Source: SAR86 cluster bacterium AG-390-O18 (GTDB lineage Bacteria > Pseudomonadota > Gammaproteobacteria > Magnimaribacterales > AG-339-G14). From it: a stretch of DNA of 64,000 nucleotides. The translations under genes were made by a program, and so were the position numbers. Under the pieces are notes generated by a model. That model did no database searches. It was given only the letters and a program-made list of their open reading frames with translations, and was not told the DNA's origin. This document shows positions 22,900-31,812 of this stretch, one piece after another (positions within the stretch are counted from its first letter, which is position 1; each line of letters begins with the position of its first letter). Where the stretch lies: contig QCHF01000002.1 in NCBI GenBank assembly GCA_003279605.1, positions 385,586-449,585 of the forward strand, given 5' to 3'.

Positions 22900-23487
22900 A
22901 TGAGAATTTTATTTGTTTTTATATCAGTAATTTTTGTTTCGTGTTCAGAAATTTCTCATAATTCAGCAGAGTGGCAAATTGAAACTTATTCTTCTGCTGC
23001 ACCTTCATACATTGGAGATTTTGCTACTGTAATAGGCGGTAATGGAGAAATATTGAGAGAAGGTACCAACGGCTGGATTTGCCAACAAGGCAATCCGAGA
23101 CCTTATCCAAAAGACGGATGGAAATCTCCTCACGAAGCTATGCCAGCATGTCACGATGAAGAAGGAATGAAATGGATGATGGCTTATGCTGAAGGAAAGG
23201 CTCCTAATTTAACCAGAGACACCTATATGTGGATGCTTCATGGCGATGTTGGTGAAGATAATTTAGTACCTGGTGTTTTAAACAAAAGTGATTCAACCCC
23301 GGGAGAATGGATTGAATCAGGTCCACACTTAATGCTGATGCCAAAAGATCCAAAAAGCCTGAAAAATTTTACTACTGATTTTACAAATGGAGAACCTTAT
23401 GTCATGTTTCCAGGAACTGTTTACGCTCATTTGATGATTCCTATGGAAGGTTATTACGATTATCAACCCTCAGCTAAACCAGACTAA
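22900..23487 (+). CDS. Putative lipoprotein of unknown function
   Basis: MRILFVFISVIFVSCS lipobox; 195 aa with no family I recognise. ATG at 22900 preferred over the ORF-track TTG at 22888. Confidence 0.65.
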   Translation: MRILFVFISVIFVSCSEISHNSAEWQIETYSSAAPSYIGDFATVIGGNGEILREGTNGWICQQGNPRPYPKDGWKSPHEAMPACHDEEGMKWMMAYAEGKAPNLTRDTYMWMLHGDVGEDNLVPGVLNKSDSTPGEWIESGPHLMLMPKDPKSLKNFTTDFTNGEPYVMFPGTVYAHLMIPMEGYYDYQPSAKPD

Positions 23488-23488
23488 T

Positions 23489-24619
23489 TTATAGAGAGCC
23501 AAAGAAGTTTCTTATTTCTTGAATATAAAGTTCTGGCTTTTCTAAGGCAGCGAAGTGCCCGCCTGAATCTAAAACGTTGTAATACTTTAGGTTGCTGTAA
23601 CGTTTTTTAAGCCAACGTTCAGATGCTTTGAAAATCTCTTTAGGATAGATACTCACTCCAGTGGGTGTTTTAACTTCTCCGCCATTGAATTCGCCAAAAC
23701 TTTCCCAATACAATCTTGCGGAGGATGTTGCAGTTTCCGTTAACCAATAAAACATAACATTAGTAAGCAACTCATCTCTTGATACGGCATTTTCCGGATG
23801 GCCGTTACAATCGGTCCATTGGTAAAACTTTTCTAGAATCCAGGCTGCTTGACCAATAGGCGAATCTGTCAGTCCATAGCCTAGGGTTTGAGGTCTTGTA
23901 GATTGTTGTTTGGAATAGCCAGAGTCCCATTCTTGATAGAATTGAAATCCCGCTAGAGCGTTTTGCTCAAATTCAGTTAAATCATTCATGGTATCCATAT
24001 CAGGAGAAACCACTGCCATGTTTAAATGAATAGCTTCACAGTCAGGATCTTGTGTGCCAAGAGCAGTGGTAACCGCAGAACCCCAGTCACCACCTTGAGC
24101 AAAATATTTTTTGTAACCAAGGTTTTTCATGAGTTGAGAAAAAGTATCTGCAATCTTTTCTACACCAAACCCAGGTTTTGTGGGTTTTCCTGAAAACCCA
24201 AATCCAGGTAATGAGGGTGTTACCACATGAAAAGCATCCTTAGGATCTCCACCATCAATTGTCGGATCTGCTAAAGGTTTAATCACTTTTAGAAATTCCA
24301 CAATGGAACCTGGCCAACCATGAGTGATGATCAGAGGTTTGGCTTCTTTGTGGGGGGAAGGGTAATGGATAAAGTGAATATCCAAGTCATTTATATTTGT
24401 TATGAACTGAGGAAATTCATTTATATTTTTTTCATGTTTCTTCCAGTCATAATCATTCAGCCAATATTCATGAATTTCTTTCATGTATGACAAAGGAATG
24501 CCTTGAGTCCAATCTTCGGGGGTCTCTTTTTCTGGCCATCTTGTGAGCTTCAAACGTTTTTTTAAGTCTTCAAGCTTACTTTCAGGTATAGCTATTGAGA
24601 AATCTTTTATTTTTGACAT
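23489..24619 (-). CDS. Epoxide hydrolase (EHN domain, alpha/beta hydrolase)
   Basis: Epoxide hydrolase N-terminal domain (LKKRLKLTRWPEKETPEDWTQGIPLSYMKEIHEYWLNDYDWKKHE), HGWPGS, GGDWGS nucleophile elbow. Confidence 0.9.
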   Translation of the reverse strand: MSKIKDFSIAIPESKLEDLKKRLKLTRWPEKETPEDWTQGIPLSYMKEIHEYWLNDYDWKKHEKNINEFPQFITNINDLDIHFIHYPSPHKEAKPLIITHGWPGSIVEFLKVIKPLADPTIDGGDPKDAFHVVTPSLPGFGFSGKPTKPGFGVEKIADTFSQLMKNLGYKKYFAQGGDWGSAVTTALGTQDPDCEAIHLNMAVVSPDMDTMNDLTEFEQNALAGFQFYQEWDSGYSKQQSTRPQTLGYGLTDSPIGQAAWILEKFYQWTDCNGHPENAVSRDELLTNVMFYWLTETATSSARLYWESFGEFNGGEVKTPTGVSIYPKEIFKASERWLKKRYSNLKYYNVLDSGGHFAALEKPELYIQEIRNFFGSL

Positions 24620-24707
24620 GGTATCTTTGAATACAAATTTTATGTTGTATTATTTCTCCTCAAATAAGAAAATATCATAATTAGTTAAAAACTTACGACT
24701 TTTTATC

Positions 24708-24917
24708 ATGGAAAAATTAGCTGAGTATTTTTCAACCCATCTCGAAAATTGGGGACTAGTTTGGTTTTGTTTGATTTTTTGGGGAAGTATATTCAACGCA
24801 ATTTTTCTTAATTTTTTTAACTTCAATTCAGAATTCTATCTAAATTATTTAGGCTACTTTGCAGGACTTATTCTTGGCATATTCGCTAAATACAAAGCTT
24901 GGGGTTGGTTAGGGTGA
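24708..24917 (+). CDS. Small membrane protein of unknown function, translationally coupled to desaturase
   Basis: 69 aa, two hydrophobic segments; stop TGA overlaps the downstream GTG (GTGA). Confidence 0.55.
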   Translation: MEKLAEYFSTHLENWGLVWFCLIFWGSIFNAIFLNFFNFNSEFYLNYLGYFAGLILGIFAKYKAWGWLG

Positions 24918-25822
24918 ATCAATTTACTTTGGATAACCAAAAACTTCTCTCTATCGATGAGGAACGTATAGTTGCCAGAACCTTCATGGGCAGAATAGAG
25001 TGGGAAATGATTGTCATTGGATTAGGACAATTTTTAGTCTGGCTGGGGATTTGGGCTATGGTTCTTATGGGGTCTTTATCGCTTTGGGCGGGATTTGTGC
25101 TTAGCACATTATCAACTGCATTCTCATATCTACCGTCTCACGCAGGTCAGCACGGTCACCTGTCTGGAAAAAATAAAAAATTAAAATGGTTAAACGCATT
25201 TATTGGTCAGATTTCTTTGATTCCACTTGCGCAATCGCACCATGTTTTAAAAGCGATTCATATGAAGCATCACGCTTACACCAATAACCCTGAAAGAGAT
25301 CCCGATTTTTTTCATACTCACGTTGATCACTGGTGGCAGGCAGCTATAAATGTACATGGTCAGACGAATGGTGGAGATTCAAGACTACAAAAAATGATGG
25401 AGATGTATACCCAAGAAGATGAGAACTTTAAATCCGATATAGAAAAAGGAACCTCTTTTTCATTGATGTTTTTTTTCGGTCAAATGATCGCAGCCTTTTA
25501 TTTTCCTCTGGAGACGTTGTTTCTATGGTGGCTTCCCAGAAAAATTGTCACTTCATATCTAGGAATTATTTTTTCTCATGAACCTCATAAAGTTCTACCG
25601 CAGGGGAGATATAAAGATACTAGATTTTGGGTAAATGGGGTTCCTAGATTTTTTAATCATTCTATGCAAATTCATGTAATGCATCATATGTACCCAAACA
25701 TTTGTCATTTTGACGAACCTAAAGCAATAGAGGCTTTGAAACCTTTTATGGTTGCAAGAGGTATCCCTGGTGCTGAAGACCTCCCGGATAAGATTTCTTA
25801 TAAACTTCTTACTTATAAATAA
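24914..25822 (+). CDS. Membrane fatty acid desaturase / carotene hydroxylase superfamily protein
   Basis: Histidine boxes HAGQHGH, HHVLKAIHMKHH, HVMHHMYP. Start placed at GTG 24914, overlapping the upstream stop. Confidence 0.85.
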   Translation: MNQFTLDNQKLLSIDEERIVARTFMGRIEWEMIVIGLGQFLVWLGIWAMVLMGSLSLWAGFVLSTLSTAFSYLPSHAGQHGHLSGKNKKLKWLNAFIGQISLIPLAQSHHVLKAIHMKHHAYTNNPERDPDFFHTHVDHWWQAAINVHGQTNGGDSRLQKMMEMYTQEDENFKSDIEKGTSFSLMFFFGQMIAAFYFPLETLFLWWLPRKIVTSYLGIIFSHEPHKVLPQGRYKDTRFWVNGVPRFFNHSMQIHVMHHMYPNICHFDEPKAIEALKPFMVARGIPGAEDLPDKISYKLLTYK

Positions 25823-25824
25823 TA

Positions 25825-26406
25825 TTGGCTTACACATTAAGCATTGGTGAAAATGCTCCCGACTTTGATCTGGTAGGAACTGATGTAGATTATTACTCTT
25901 TGAATGCCTTTCAAGAATACGAAAATCTAATTATCTTTTTTACTTGCAACCACTGTCCGTATGTAACTGGATCAGACGAAGTCACACGAACAACAGTAGA
26001 GAAATTCCAAGGACCTAGATTCAAGTTCGTTGCAATTAATTCAAATAGCAAAAATACCTACGAAGAAGATAGTTTTGAAAATATGGTTAAAAGAATAGAT
26101 GACTTAAAATTTCCATGGCTTTATCTTTATGACGAGACACAAAAAGCAGCTAAAGATTATGGGGCTTTAAAAACACCTCATTTCTTTGTTTTTGATCGGG
26201 AAAGAAAGTTGGTTTATACCGGACGAGGAGTTGATTCTCCTAAGGATTCATCTAATATTAAAGTTAACGATTTAGAAAGAGTTCTTCAAGAACTCAAAGA
26301 AGATAAAAAAATATCAGTGCCAGTTACCAATCCTATTGGCTGTAATATTAAATGGGAAGGCAAGGAAGCACATTGGATGCCTGCAGAGGCATGTGACTTA
26401 ATATAG
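25825..26406 (+). CDS. Thioredoxin-family redoxin (NHCPYV type)
   Basis: IGENAPDFDLVGTDV...FFTCNHCPYVTGSDE; TTG start two nucleotides after the desaturase stop. Confidence 0.85.
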   Translation: MAYTLSIGENAPDFDLVGTDVDYYSLNAFQEYENLIIFFTCNHCPYVTGSDEVTRTTVEKFQGPRFKFVAINSNSKNTYEEDSFENMVKRIDDLKFPWLYLYDETQKAAKDYGALKTPHFFVFDRERKLVYTGRGVDSPKDSSNIKVNDLERVLQELKEDKKISVPVTNPIGCNIKWEGKEAHWMPAEACDLI

Positions 26407-26416
26407 GAGATAAAAA

Positions 26417-27124
26417 ATGTCAGAGTTAGCAACTTTAAAAACAGAAGGAGATGTATCGATAATTACTTTGGATGATGGGAAGGCAAACGTTTTTTCATAT
26501 CCAATGTTGGAAACCCTTCAAAAAATACTTTCCGAAATACCCAAAGATAAAGGTTCAGTAATTATAACTGGAAGAGATGGAATGTTTTCTGGAGGTTTTG
26601 ATTTAAAAACTTTTGCCTCTGGCGATGTCGATCTCATTAAAAATATGTCGTCTTTGGGTTTCAAAACTTTATTTGATTTGTATACCTTTCCAAGACCAGT
26701 AGTTGCGGCAATTTCTGGCCATGCTGTAGCACTTGGTATTTTTGTAGTTTGTTGTTGTGACTACCGAATTGGGATAGATGGGGAATTTGTGGTTCAAGCA
26801 AACGAAGTAAGAAACAACATGGATATTCCCGTACCTATTATGGAAATAGCAGCTAGTAGGGTAGATAAGCAACACATTTATAGAGCTCTTTTTCACGCAG
26901 ATCCTTACAAAATGTCTGATGCTGTCAGTGCTGGTTGGATTGATGAAGTTGTATCTTCTCCAGAAGATCTTATGACAAGAGCAATGGAAAAAGCAGAAGA
27001 TTTGGCAACTTTAGGTCATCCGATGTACCAAAAAACAAAAGAAGTTTTTCAACAAGATATTGTAGAAAAAATCCAAGCAAATTTGCCTAATCCTTCAGAT
27101 AGTCCAAGCTTCGTATCGGTTTAG
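26417..27124 (+). CDS. Enoyl-CoA hydratase/isomerase (crotonase) family protein
   Basis: ITGRDGMFSGGFDLKTFASGD, PVVAAISGHAVALGIFVVCCCDYRIG. Confidence 0.88.
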   Translation: MSELATLKTEGDVSIITLDDGKANVFSYPMLETLQKILSEIPKDKGSVIITGRDGMFSGGFDLKTFASGDVDLIKNMSSLGFKTLFDLYTFPRPVVAAISGHAVALGIFVVCCCDYRIGIDGEFVVQANEVRNNMDIPVPIMEIAASRVDKQHIYRALFHADPYKMSDAVSAGWIDEVVSSPEDLMTRAMEKAEDLATLGHPMYQKTKEVFQQDIVEKIQANLPNPSDSPSFVSV

Positions 27125-27159
27125 TTATTTGTAAACTTCTTATATAATCCATTTCCTTT

Positions 27160-27235
27160 GGGGCTATAGCTCAGCTGGGAGAGCGCCTGATTTGCATTCA
27201 GGAGGTCCGCGGTTCGATCCCGCGTAGCTCCACCA
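27160..27235 (+). tRNA. tRNA-Ala(TGC)
   Basis: 76 nt cloverleaf; acceptor GGGGCTA/TAGCTCC, anticodon loop TTTGCAT, CCA encoded. Confidence 0.97.
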
Positions 27236-27278
27236 AAATTTATACATTTCTTCTTCTTTTGTTTATATAATAATTTTT

Positions 27279-29180
27279 ATGAGAGCTTTACACGACTTAG
27301 TTATTAGAAATGGAAAAATTGTAGATGGCAGCGGAAAAAAACCCTTCCACGGCGATGTAGCTATTGATAATGGAAAGATATCTGCAGTAGGAATCGTTGA
27401 GAATCCTGGTAAAAAGGAAATTGACGCAAAAGGTAACATTGTCACTCCTGGGTGGGTAGACATACATACTCACTATGACGGTCAAGTTTGTTGGGATCCA
27501 TATTTGACTCCATCAAGTTGGCACGGGGTAACAACAGTAGTGATGGGAAATTGTGGAGTCGGCTTTGCCCCCGTTAAACCTGGTGACGAGGAATTTTTAA
27601 TTCAATTGATGGAAGGAGTTGAAGATATTCCTGGTACGGCCCTTCATGAAGGAGTTGACTGGAACTGGGAAACTTTTCCAGAGTTTTTAGATGCAATAGA
27701 AAAAAAGGATTTTGTCATGGATCTAGGTTTTATGATTGGACATGGTCCTTTGAGAAGTTACGTCATGGGATACGAGAGATGTCAAAGTCAAGTTGATGCC
27801 TCAAAAGAAGAAATTTCTAAAATGTCGGATATTGTCACGGAGGCTATTGAATCTGGTGCTTTAGGGTTTAGTACTTCTAGAACAATTTTACATCGAGATG
27901 TTCACGGAGTTTATGTTCCTGGGACAGAAGCAAGCTCAGAAGAAATGAAGTCTCTGGCTTTTGCCATAGATAAAGCAGGCGAGGGAACTTTGGAAATTGT
28001 TTCCGACTGGCTTGATAAAGAAATTGAAATGTCATGGATGAGAGAATACGTTGAAAAAAGCGATTGTGGACTAACAGTCCTTCAGACAAGTGGAGATGCA
28101 GTAAAAACAATCTTATTCTGTGAAGAACAGTTTCTAAAAGGTAAAAACGTTAGACCTCAATTTCCAGGTAGGAATGTTGGAATGATGTTTGGTTTGGAAA
28201 GTTCTTTGCATCCTTTTATTGGCCATTCTTCTTATCGCGCAATAGCAGACCTTCCTTTATCCGAGAGGGTTCAAATTATGAAAGATCCTGCTTTTAAGGA
28301 AAAACTACTTAAGGAAAAACCAAATTTTGCTTCTGAGATAGAAAAATCAATGAATAATCAAGGCAGTACTAAATCTCAAGAAGAAATTAAAGAAGCAGCT
28401 AACTTAGGCCTTAAACTTATTTCAAATTATGATACGCAGTTTATTTTGGGAGATCCTCCTAATTATGAGCCTGGAAAAGAAGACAGTATCGCAGCTTTAG
28501 CAGAGTCTAAAGGCATATCTGAACTTGAGGTCATTTATGATGAATTTCTTAAAAACGAAGGGACTAATCTGGTTTATGCATGCTTTACCCCTTATGAAAA
28601 TCATAAATTAGATTTTGTAGAAAGAGCTTATGGCCTTAAATCGTCTGTAGCTGGAGGAAGTGATGGCGGTGCTCATTGTGGATTGATATGTGATGCAAGT
28701 ATGCCAACAACTAATTTGTCACATTGGGCAAGAGATAGAGAAGCTGGTAAAAAAATCCCAATTGAATTAATTGTAAGAAAACAAACCAAGGATACTGCAG
28801 AAACTTATGGTTTATTCGATCGAGGGGAAATTAAAACAGGAATGTTAGCCGACCTAAATATTATTGACTTCGAAAAGCTTAATGTTACTCATCCAAAAAT
28901 GGTTTATGACCTACCTTTAGGAGGAAGAAGATTAATTCAAACTTCCTCTGGTTACTTGGCAACAGTTAAAAGCGGTGAAGTAGTCTACGAAGCTGGCGAA
29001 GCTACTGGAGTTCTTCCAGGAAAACTAATTCGAGGAAAACAAATTTGTGAAGTAAAAACAGAAAAGGAAAGGGTTCCTTTCATTGATCGAACTTTTCGTT
29101 TGATGTCTGTAAAAGCCTTTAAATTACTCTGGAATTTTAGAAAAAGCCCATTTAAAACAACTGTTGTTTCCGACGACTAA
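27279..29180 (+). CDS. Amidohydrolase family protein, N-acyl-D-amino-acid deacylase-like
   Basis: DLVIRNGKIVDGSGKKPFHGDVAIDNGKISAVG, VTPGWVDIHTHYDGQVCWDPYLTPSSWHGVTTVVMGNCGVGFAP. Confidence 0.9.
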   Translation: MRALHDLVIRNGKIVDGSGKKPFHGDVAIDNGKISAVGIVENPGKKEIDAKGNIVTPGWVDIHTHYDGQVCWDPYLTPSSWHGVTTVVMGNCGVGFAPVKPGDEEFLIQLMEGVEDIPGTALHEGVDWNWETFPEFLDAIEKKDFVMDLGFMIGHGPLRSYVMGYERCQSQVDASKEEISKMSDIVTEAIESGALGFSTSRTILHRDVHGVYVPGTEASSEEMKSLAFAIDKAGEGTLEIVSDWLDKEIEMSWMREYVEKSDCGLTVLQTSGDAVKTILFCEEQFLKGKNVRPQFPGRNVGMMFGLESSLHPFIGHSSYRAIADLPLSERVQIMKDPAFKEKLLKEKPNFASEIEKSMNNQGSTKSQEEIKEAANLGLKLISNYDTQFILGDPPNYEPGKEDSIAALAESKGISELEVIYDEFLKNEGTNLVYACFTPYENHKLDFVERAYGLKSSVAGGSDGGAHCGLICDASMPTTNLSHWARDREAGKKIPIELIVRKQTKDTAETYGLFDRGEIKTGMLADLNIIDFEKLNVTHPKMVYDLPLGGRRLIQTSSGYLATVKSGEVVYEAGEATGVLPGKLIRGKQICEVKTEKERVPFIDRTFRLMSVKAFKLLWNFRKSPFKTTVVSDD

Positions 29181-30508
29181 ATAGCAGTTTCTAGATTAGC
29201 TTTATCTCTAGCATATCTTCGTCCTGCAATGTAATAGCATGGAATGGCGAGAGACCCGATGAAACTGAAAATTAATAAAGACCAAGTGTAAGGTTCCGCA
29301 AGAGTGCCCTTTGTTAGATCTATTAAAATTCCCGCTCCTAGAGAACCTATAGTTAGACCAATCAAATTTATACATAGAATATAGAAAGCAACGATCGTCG
29401 CTCTAATTTTTTCTGGAACTAATTCTTGAACAGTTGAAAAAGTAGGACCATAAAAACATCCCAACTGAAAGTATCCTACGACTACTCCAACCCAAAAAAT
29501 TACTGTTGTCGGTTCTACAAATCTATAAATTATACCTATTGGTAATAAAATAAGAGATAACCAAAACAAGAAAATAGGTCTTCCTTGATTTGTCTTTTCC
29601 AACCACCAGTCACTGACTAAACCGCCGAACAAAACTCCTGCCAGACCTGCAAATACTGCAATTATTCCTGATATTTGAGCGATTACACTTCTATCAAAAC
29701 CCCTTTCCTCAACCAACCAAATTTGTTCAAAGGCAGCTGCACCAAGAATGATGTGATAAAAAACACCTCCAGAAATGGTAAGCGTTAGGGCAGGTGATTT
29801 TTTTAAAGCGTTGACTAAAATTGTCATTACTTCGGCAAAAGAAAGTTTTTCTTCTTGTGAATTTGTGGAATTTTGAATCTCTATTCTTTTCTTATCTTTA
29901 AAGAGCAACATACAAAGCCCTAAGAAGACACCGACAATTCCTAGCATGTAAAAACAACCTCGCCAGCCAATTGTTTCTCCAAGAAGACCTTCTAAAAAAA
30001 CTGGTGACTTTATATCTGCTACGAATCCAACCAATAAAAGACTTATCGCAACGCCTAAAGGTACTCCCAAGTAATAAAATCCTGAAGCAAAACCCATTCT
30101 TTTTGGAGGGAAGGCATCACCTAAAAGAGACATTGAAGTTGGAGTAAGAATTGATTCTCCTACACCAATGAACATTCTGGGGAGAGCTAAAGTGATAAAC
30201 CCTTTAGCTGCGCCTGATGCCATTGTAAAAATACTCCAAAGAACAACTCCAAAAGCAATTAACTTAGTTCTATTTACACGATCAGCCAAAGCTCCCATAA
30301 ATAGACCCATTATTGAGTAAAAGAAAATAAAAGCTAAAGAAGTAAGTAATCCAAATTGCCAACCTGTAAGCTCCAGTTCAGGAACTATGTAGTTTGCAAA
30401 GCTTGCGATTAATTGTCTGTCAGTAATGTTTAGAAGATTTAGTACAGTCAGAAAAAAAAGAAGTCTATATGGATTCATACTTATAGGATATTGTGAAAGA
30501 ATTGTCAT
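29177..30508 (-). CDS. MFS transporter (Spinster-like)
   Basis: 12-TM pattern, LNITDRQLIASFA, GALADRVNRTKLIAFGVVLWS, PRMFIGVGESILTPTSMSLLGD. Confidence 0.9.
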   Translation of the reverse strand: MTILSQYPISMNPYRLLFFLTVLNLLNITDRQLIASFANYIVPELELTGWQFGLLTSLAFIFFYSIMGLFMGALADRVNRTKLIAFGVVLWSIFTMASGAAKGFITLALPRMFIGVGESILTPTSMSLLGDAFPPKRMGFASGFYYLGVPLGVAISLLLVGFVADIKSPVFLEGLLGETIGWRGCFYMLGIVGVFLGLCMLLFKDKKRIEIQNSTNSQEEKLSFAEVMTILVNALKKSPALTLTISGGVFYHIILGAAAFEQIWLVEERGFDRSVIAQISGIIAVFAGLAGVLFGGLVSDWWLEKTNQGRPIFLFWLSLILLPIGIIYRFVEPTTVIFWVGVVVGYFQLGCFYGPTFSTVQELVPEKIRATIVAFYILCINLIGLTIGSLGAGILIDLTKGTLAEPYTWSLLIFSFIGSLAIPCYYIAGRRYARDKANLETAI

Positions 30509-30537
30509 AGTATAGGATTTTTAGAAAAATATAAAAA

Positions 30538-31128
30538 ATGTTTGTTTTGGGCGTAACAGGTGGAATTGGGTCTGGCAAATCAGCCGCAACTGAAGTTTTT
30601 TCCTCGCTGGGAATTAAAGTAGTTGATGCCGATGTTCTGTCAAGGGTACCTGTGCAGAAAGGTGAAGCAGGACTTTCAGAGATAGAAAAAAGATATGGTA
30701 AGGAAATTCTTCTTTCTTCTGGTGAGCTAGATAGAAAAAAATTAAGAGAAATAATTTTTGAAAAAGAAGAAGAAAAAGATTGGTTAGAAAATTTACTTCA
30801 TCCTCTAATCGCGGATTTAATTAAAGAGGAACTAAAATCTTCTTCTTCTGCGTATACAATTCTTGCTTCCCCATTACTATTTGAAACTAAACAGTCGAGT
30901 TATTGCGATGAAGTATTGGTTATTGATGTATCTGAGGAAACTCAAGTTTTAAGAACAAAGACACGAGATGATGTTTCTGAAGAACAAGTGAAAACTATAA
31001 TTCTCTCTCAAATCAATCGTTCTGAAAGACTTAGATTAGCTACTCATATAATTGAAAACGAAAACACTTTAGATGATCTAAAAAAAGCTGTAACTGAATT
31101 ACATCAAAAAATAATTATTAAAATTTAA
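30538..31128 (+). CDS. coaE: Dephospho-CoA kinase
   Basis: VLGVTGGIGSGKSAATEVFSSLGIKVVDADV. Confidence 0.96.
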   Translation: MFVLGVTGGIGSGKSAATEVFSSLGIKVVDADVLSRVPVQKGEAGLSEIEKRYGKEILLSSGELDRKKLREIIFEKEEEKDWLENLLHPLIADLIKEELKSSSSAYTILASPLLFETKQSSYCDEVLVIDVSEETQVLRTKTRDDVSEEQVKTIILSQINRSERLRLATHIIENENTLDDLKKAVTELHQKIIIKI

Positions 31129-31133
31129 ACCAA

Positions 31134-31286
31134 ATGAAATGTCCAAGTTGTAAAGAAAAAATTTCCGTAAGTGCTGATAAAAAATTTAGACCTTTTTGCT
31201 CAGAAAGATGCCGTTCTCTAGACTTGTCAGATTGGCTTAACGAAAGAAATATTATTTCTTCTGACTTGTCTCATTCAGAGGACTGA
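31134..31286 (+). CDS. yacG: YacG-type zinc protein (DNA gyrase inhibitor family), 50 aa
   Basis: My translation: MKCPSCKEKISVSADKKFRPFCSERCRSLDLSDWLNERNIISSDLSHSED; CPxC...FCSxRCRxxDLxxWL signature; directly after coaE. Missing from the ORF track (<60 aa). Confidence 0.9.
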   Translation: MKCPSCKEKISVSADKKFRPFCSERCRSLDLSDWLNERNIISSDLSHSED

Positions 31287-31812
31287 AAAATCCACTTATA
31301 CCAGCAATGCCTTGAGCACCATTTTTCTTTGCAATCTTAAAGTCTTCTTTCTTTAAACCCCCTAAAGCAAAGCTAGGTCCTGGAAATAACTTGGCCAGGT
31401 TAGAAAAGTTTTTCCAGCCTAATGCAGGATTTTTATTAGCAACATTTTTAACTGGAGAAATAAATATGTAATCCAGTTTAAGTTGAGCAGCTTTAATAAC
31501 TTCTTTTTTATTATGACAGGAAGCACCTGTCATAAAGGAATTCAACTGATTTGTTTCAATCAAATCACTAGAGGTTAGATGAAGACATTCATGATGAGAA
31601 ATATTATCTCTTAACCTTGAATTCAAAATTACTTTGCCTCCTTTATTTTCATAAATTTCTTTGGTTCTGTTCCAATGCTCTGATGAAAAATTCATTACAT
31701 CAACTCGGTAGATCAAGTACTTTGAAGAATCTGATAGTTTTTCAATAAGAGAAAAAAAGTTTTCTGGAATTTTTTTTGGAGTGATTGGAATAAATCTAGC
31801 TTCTGTAATCAC
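31252..31812 (-). CDS. TenI / thiamine-phosphate-synthase-like protein (lacks the MutT domain it is often fused to)
   Basis: C-terminal LDYIFISPVKNVANKNPALGWKNFSNL...PSFALGGLKKEDFKIAKKNGAQGIAGISGF typical of TenI/ThiE folds; no Nudix box; downstream of argJ. Confidence 0.75.
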   Translation of the reverse strand: MITEARFIPITPKKIPENFFSLIEKLSDSSKYLIYRVDVMNFSSEHWNRTKEIYENKGGKVILNSRLRDNISHHECLHLTSSDLIETNQLNSFMTGASCHNKKEVIKAAQLKLDYIFISPVKNVANKNPALGWKNFSNLAKLFPGPSFALGGLKKEDFKIAKKNGAQGIAGISGFFSPLNETSQKK

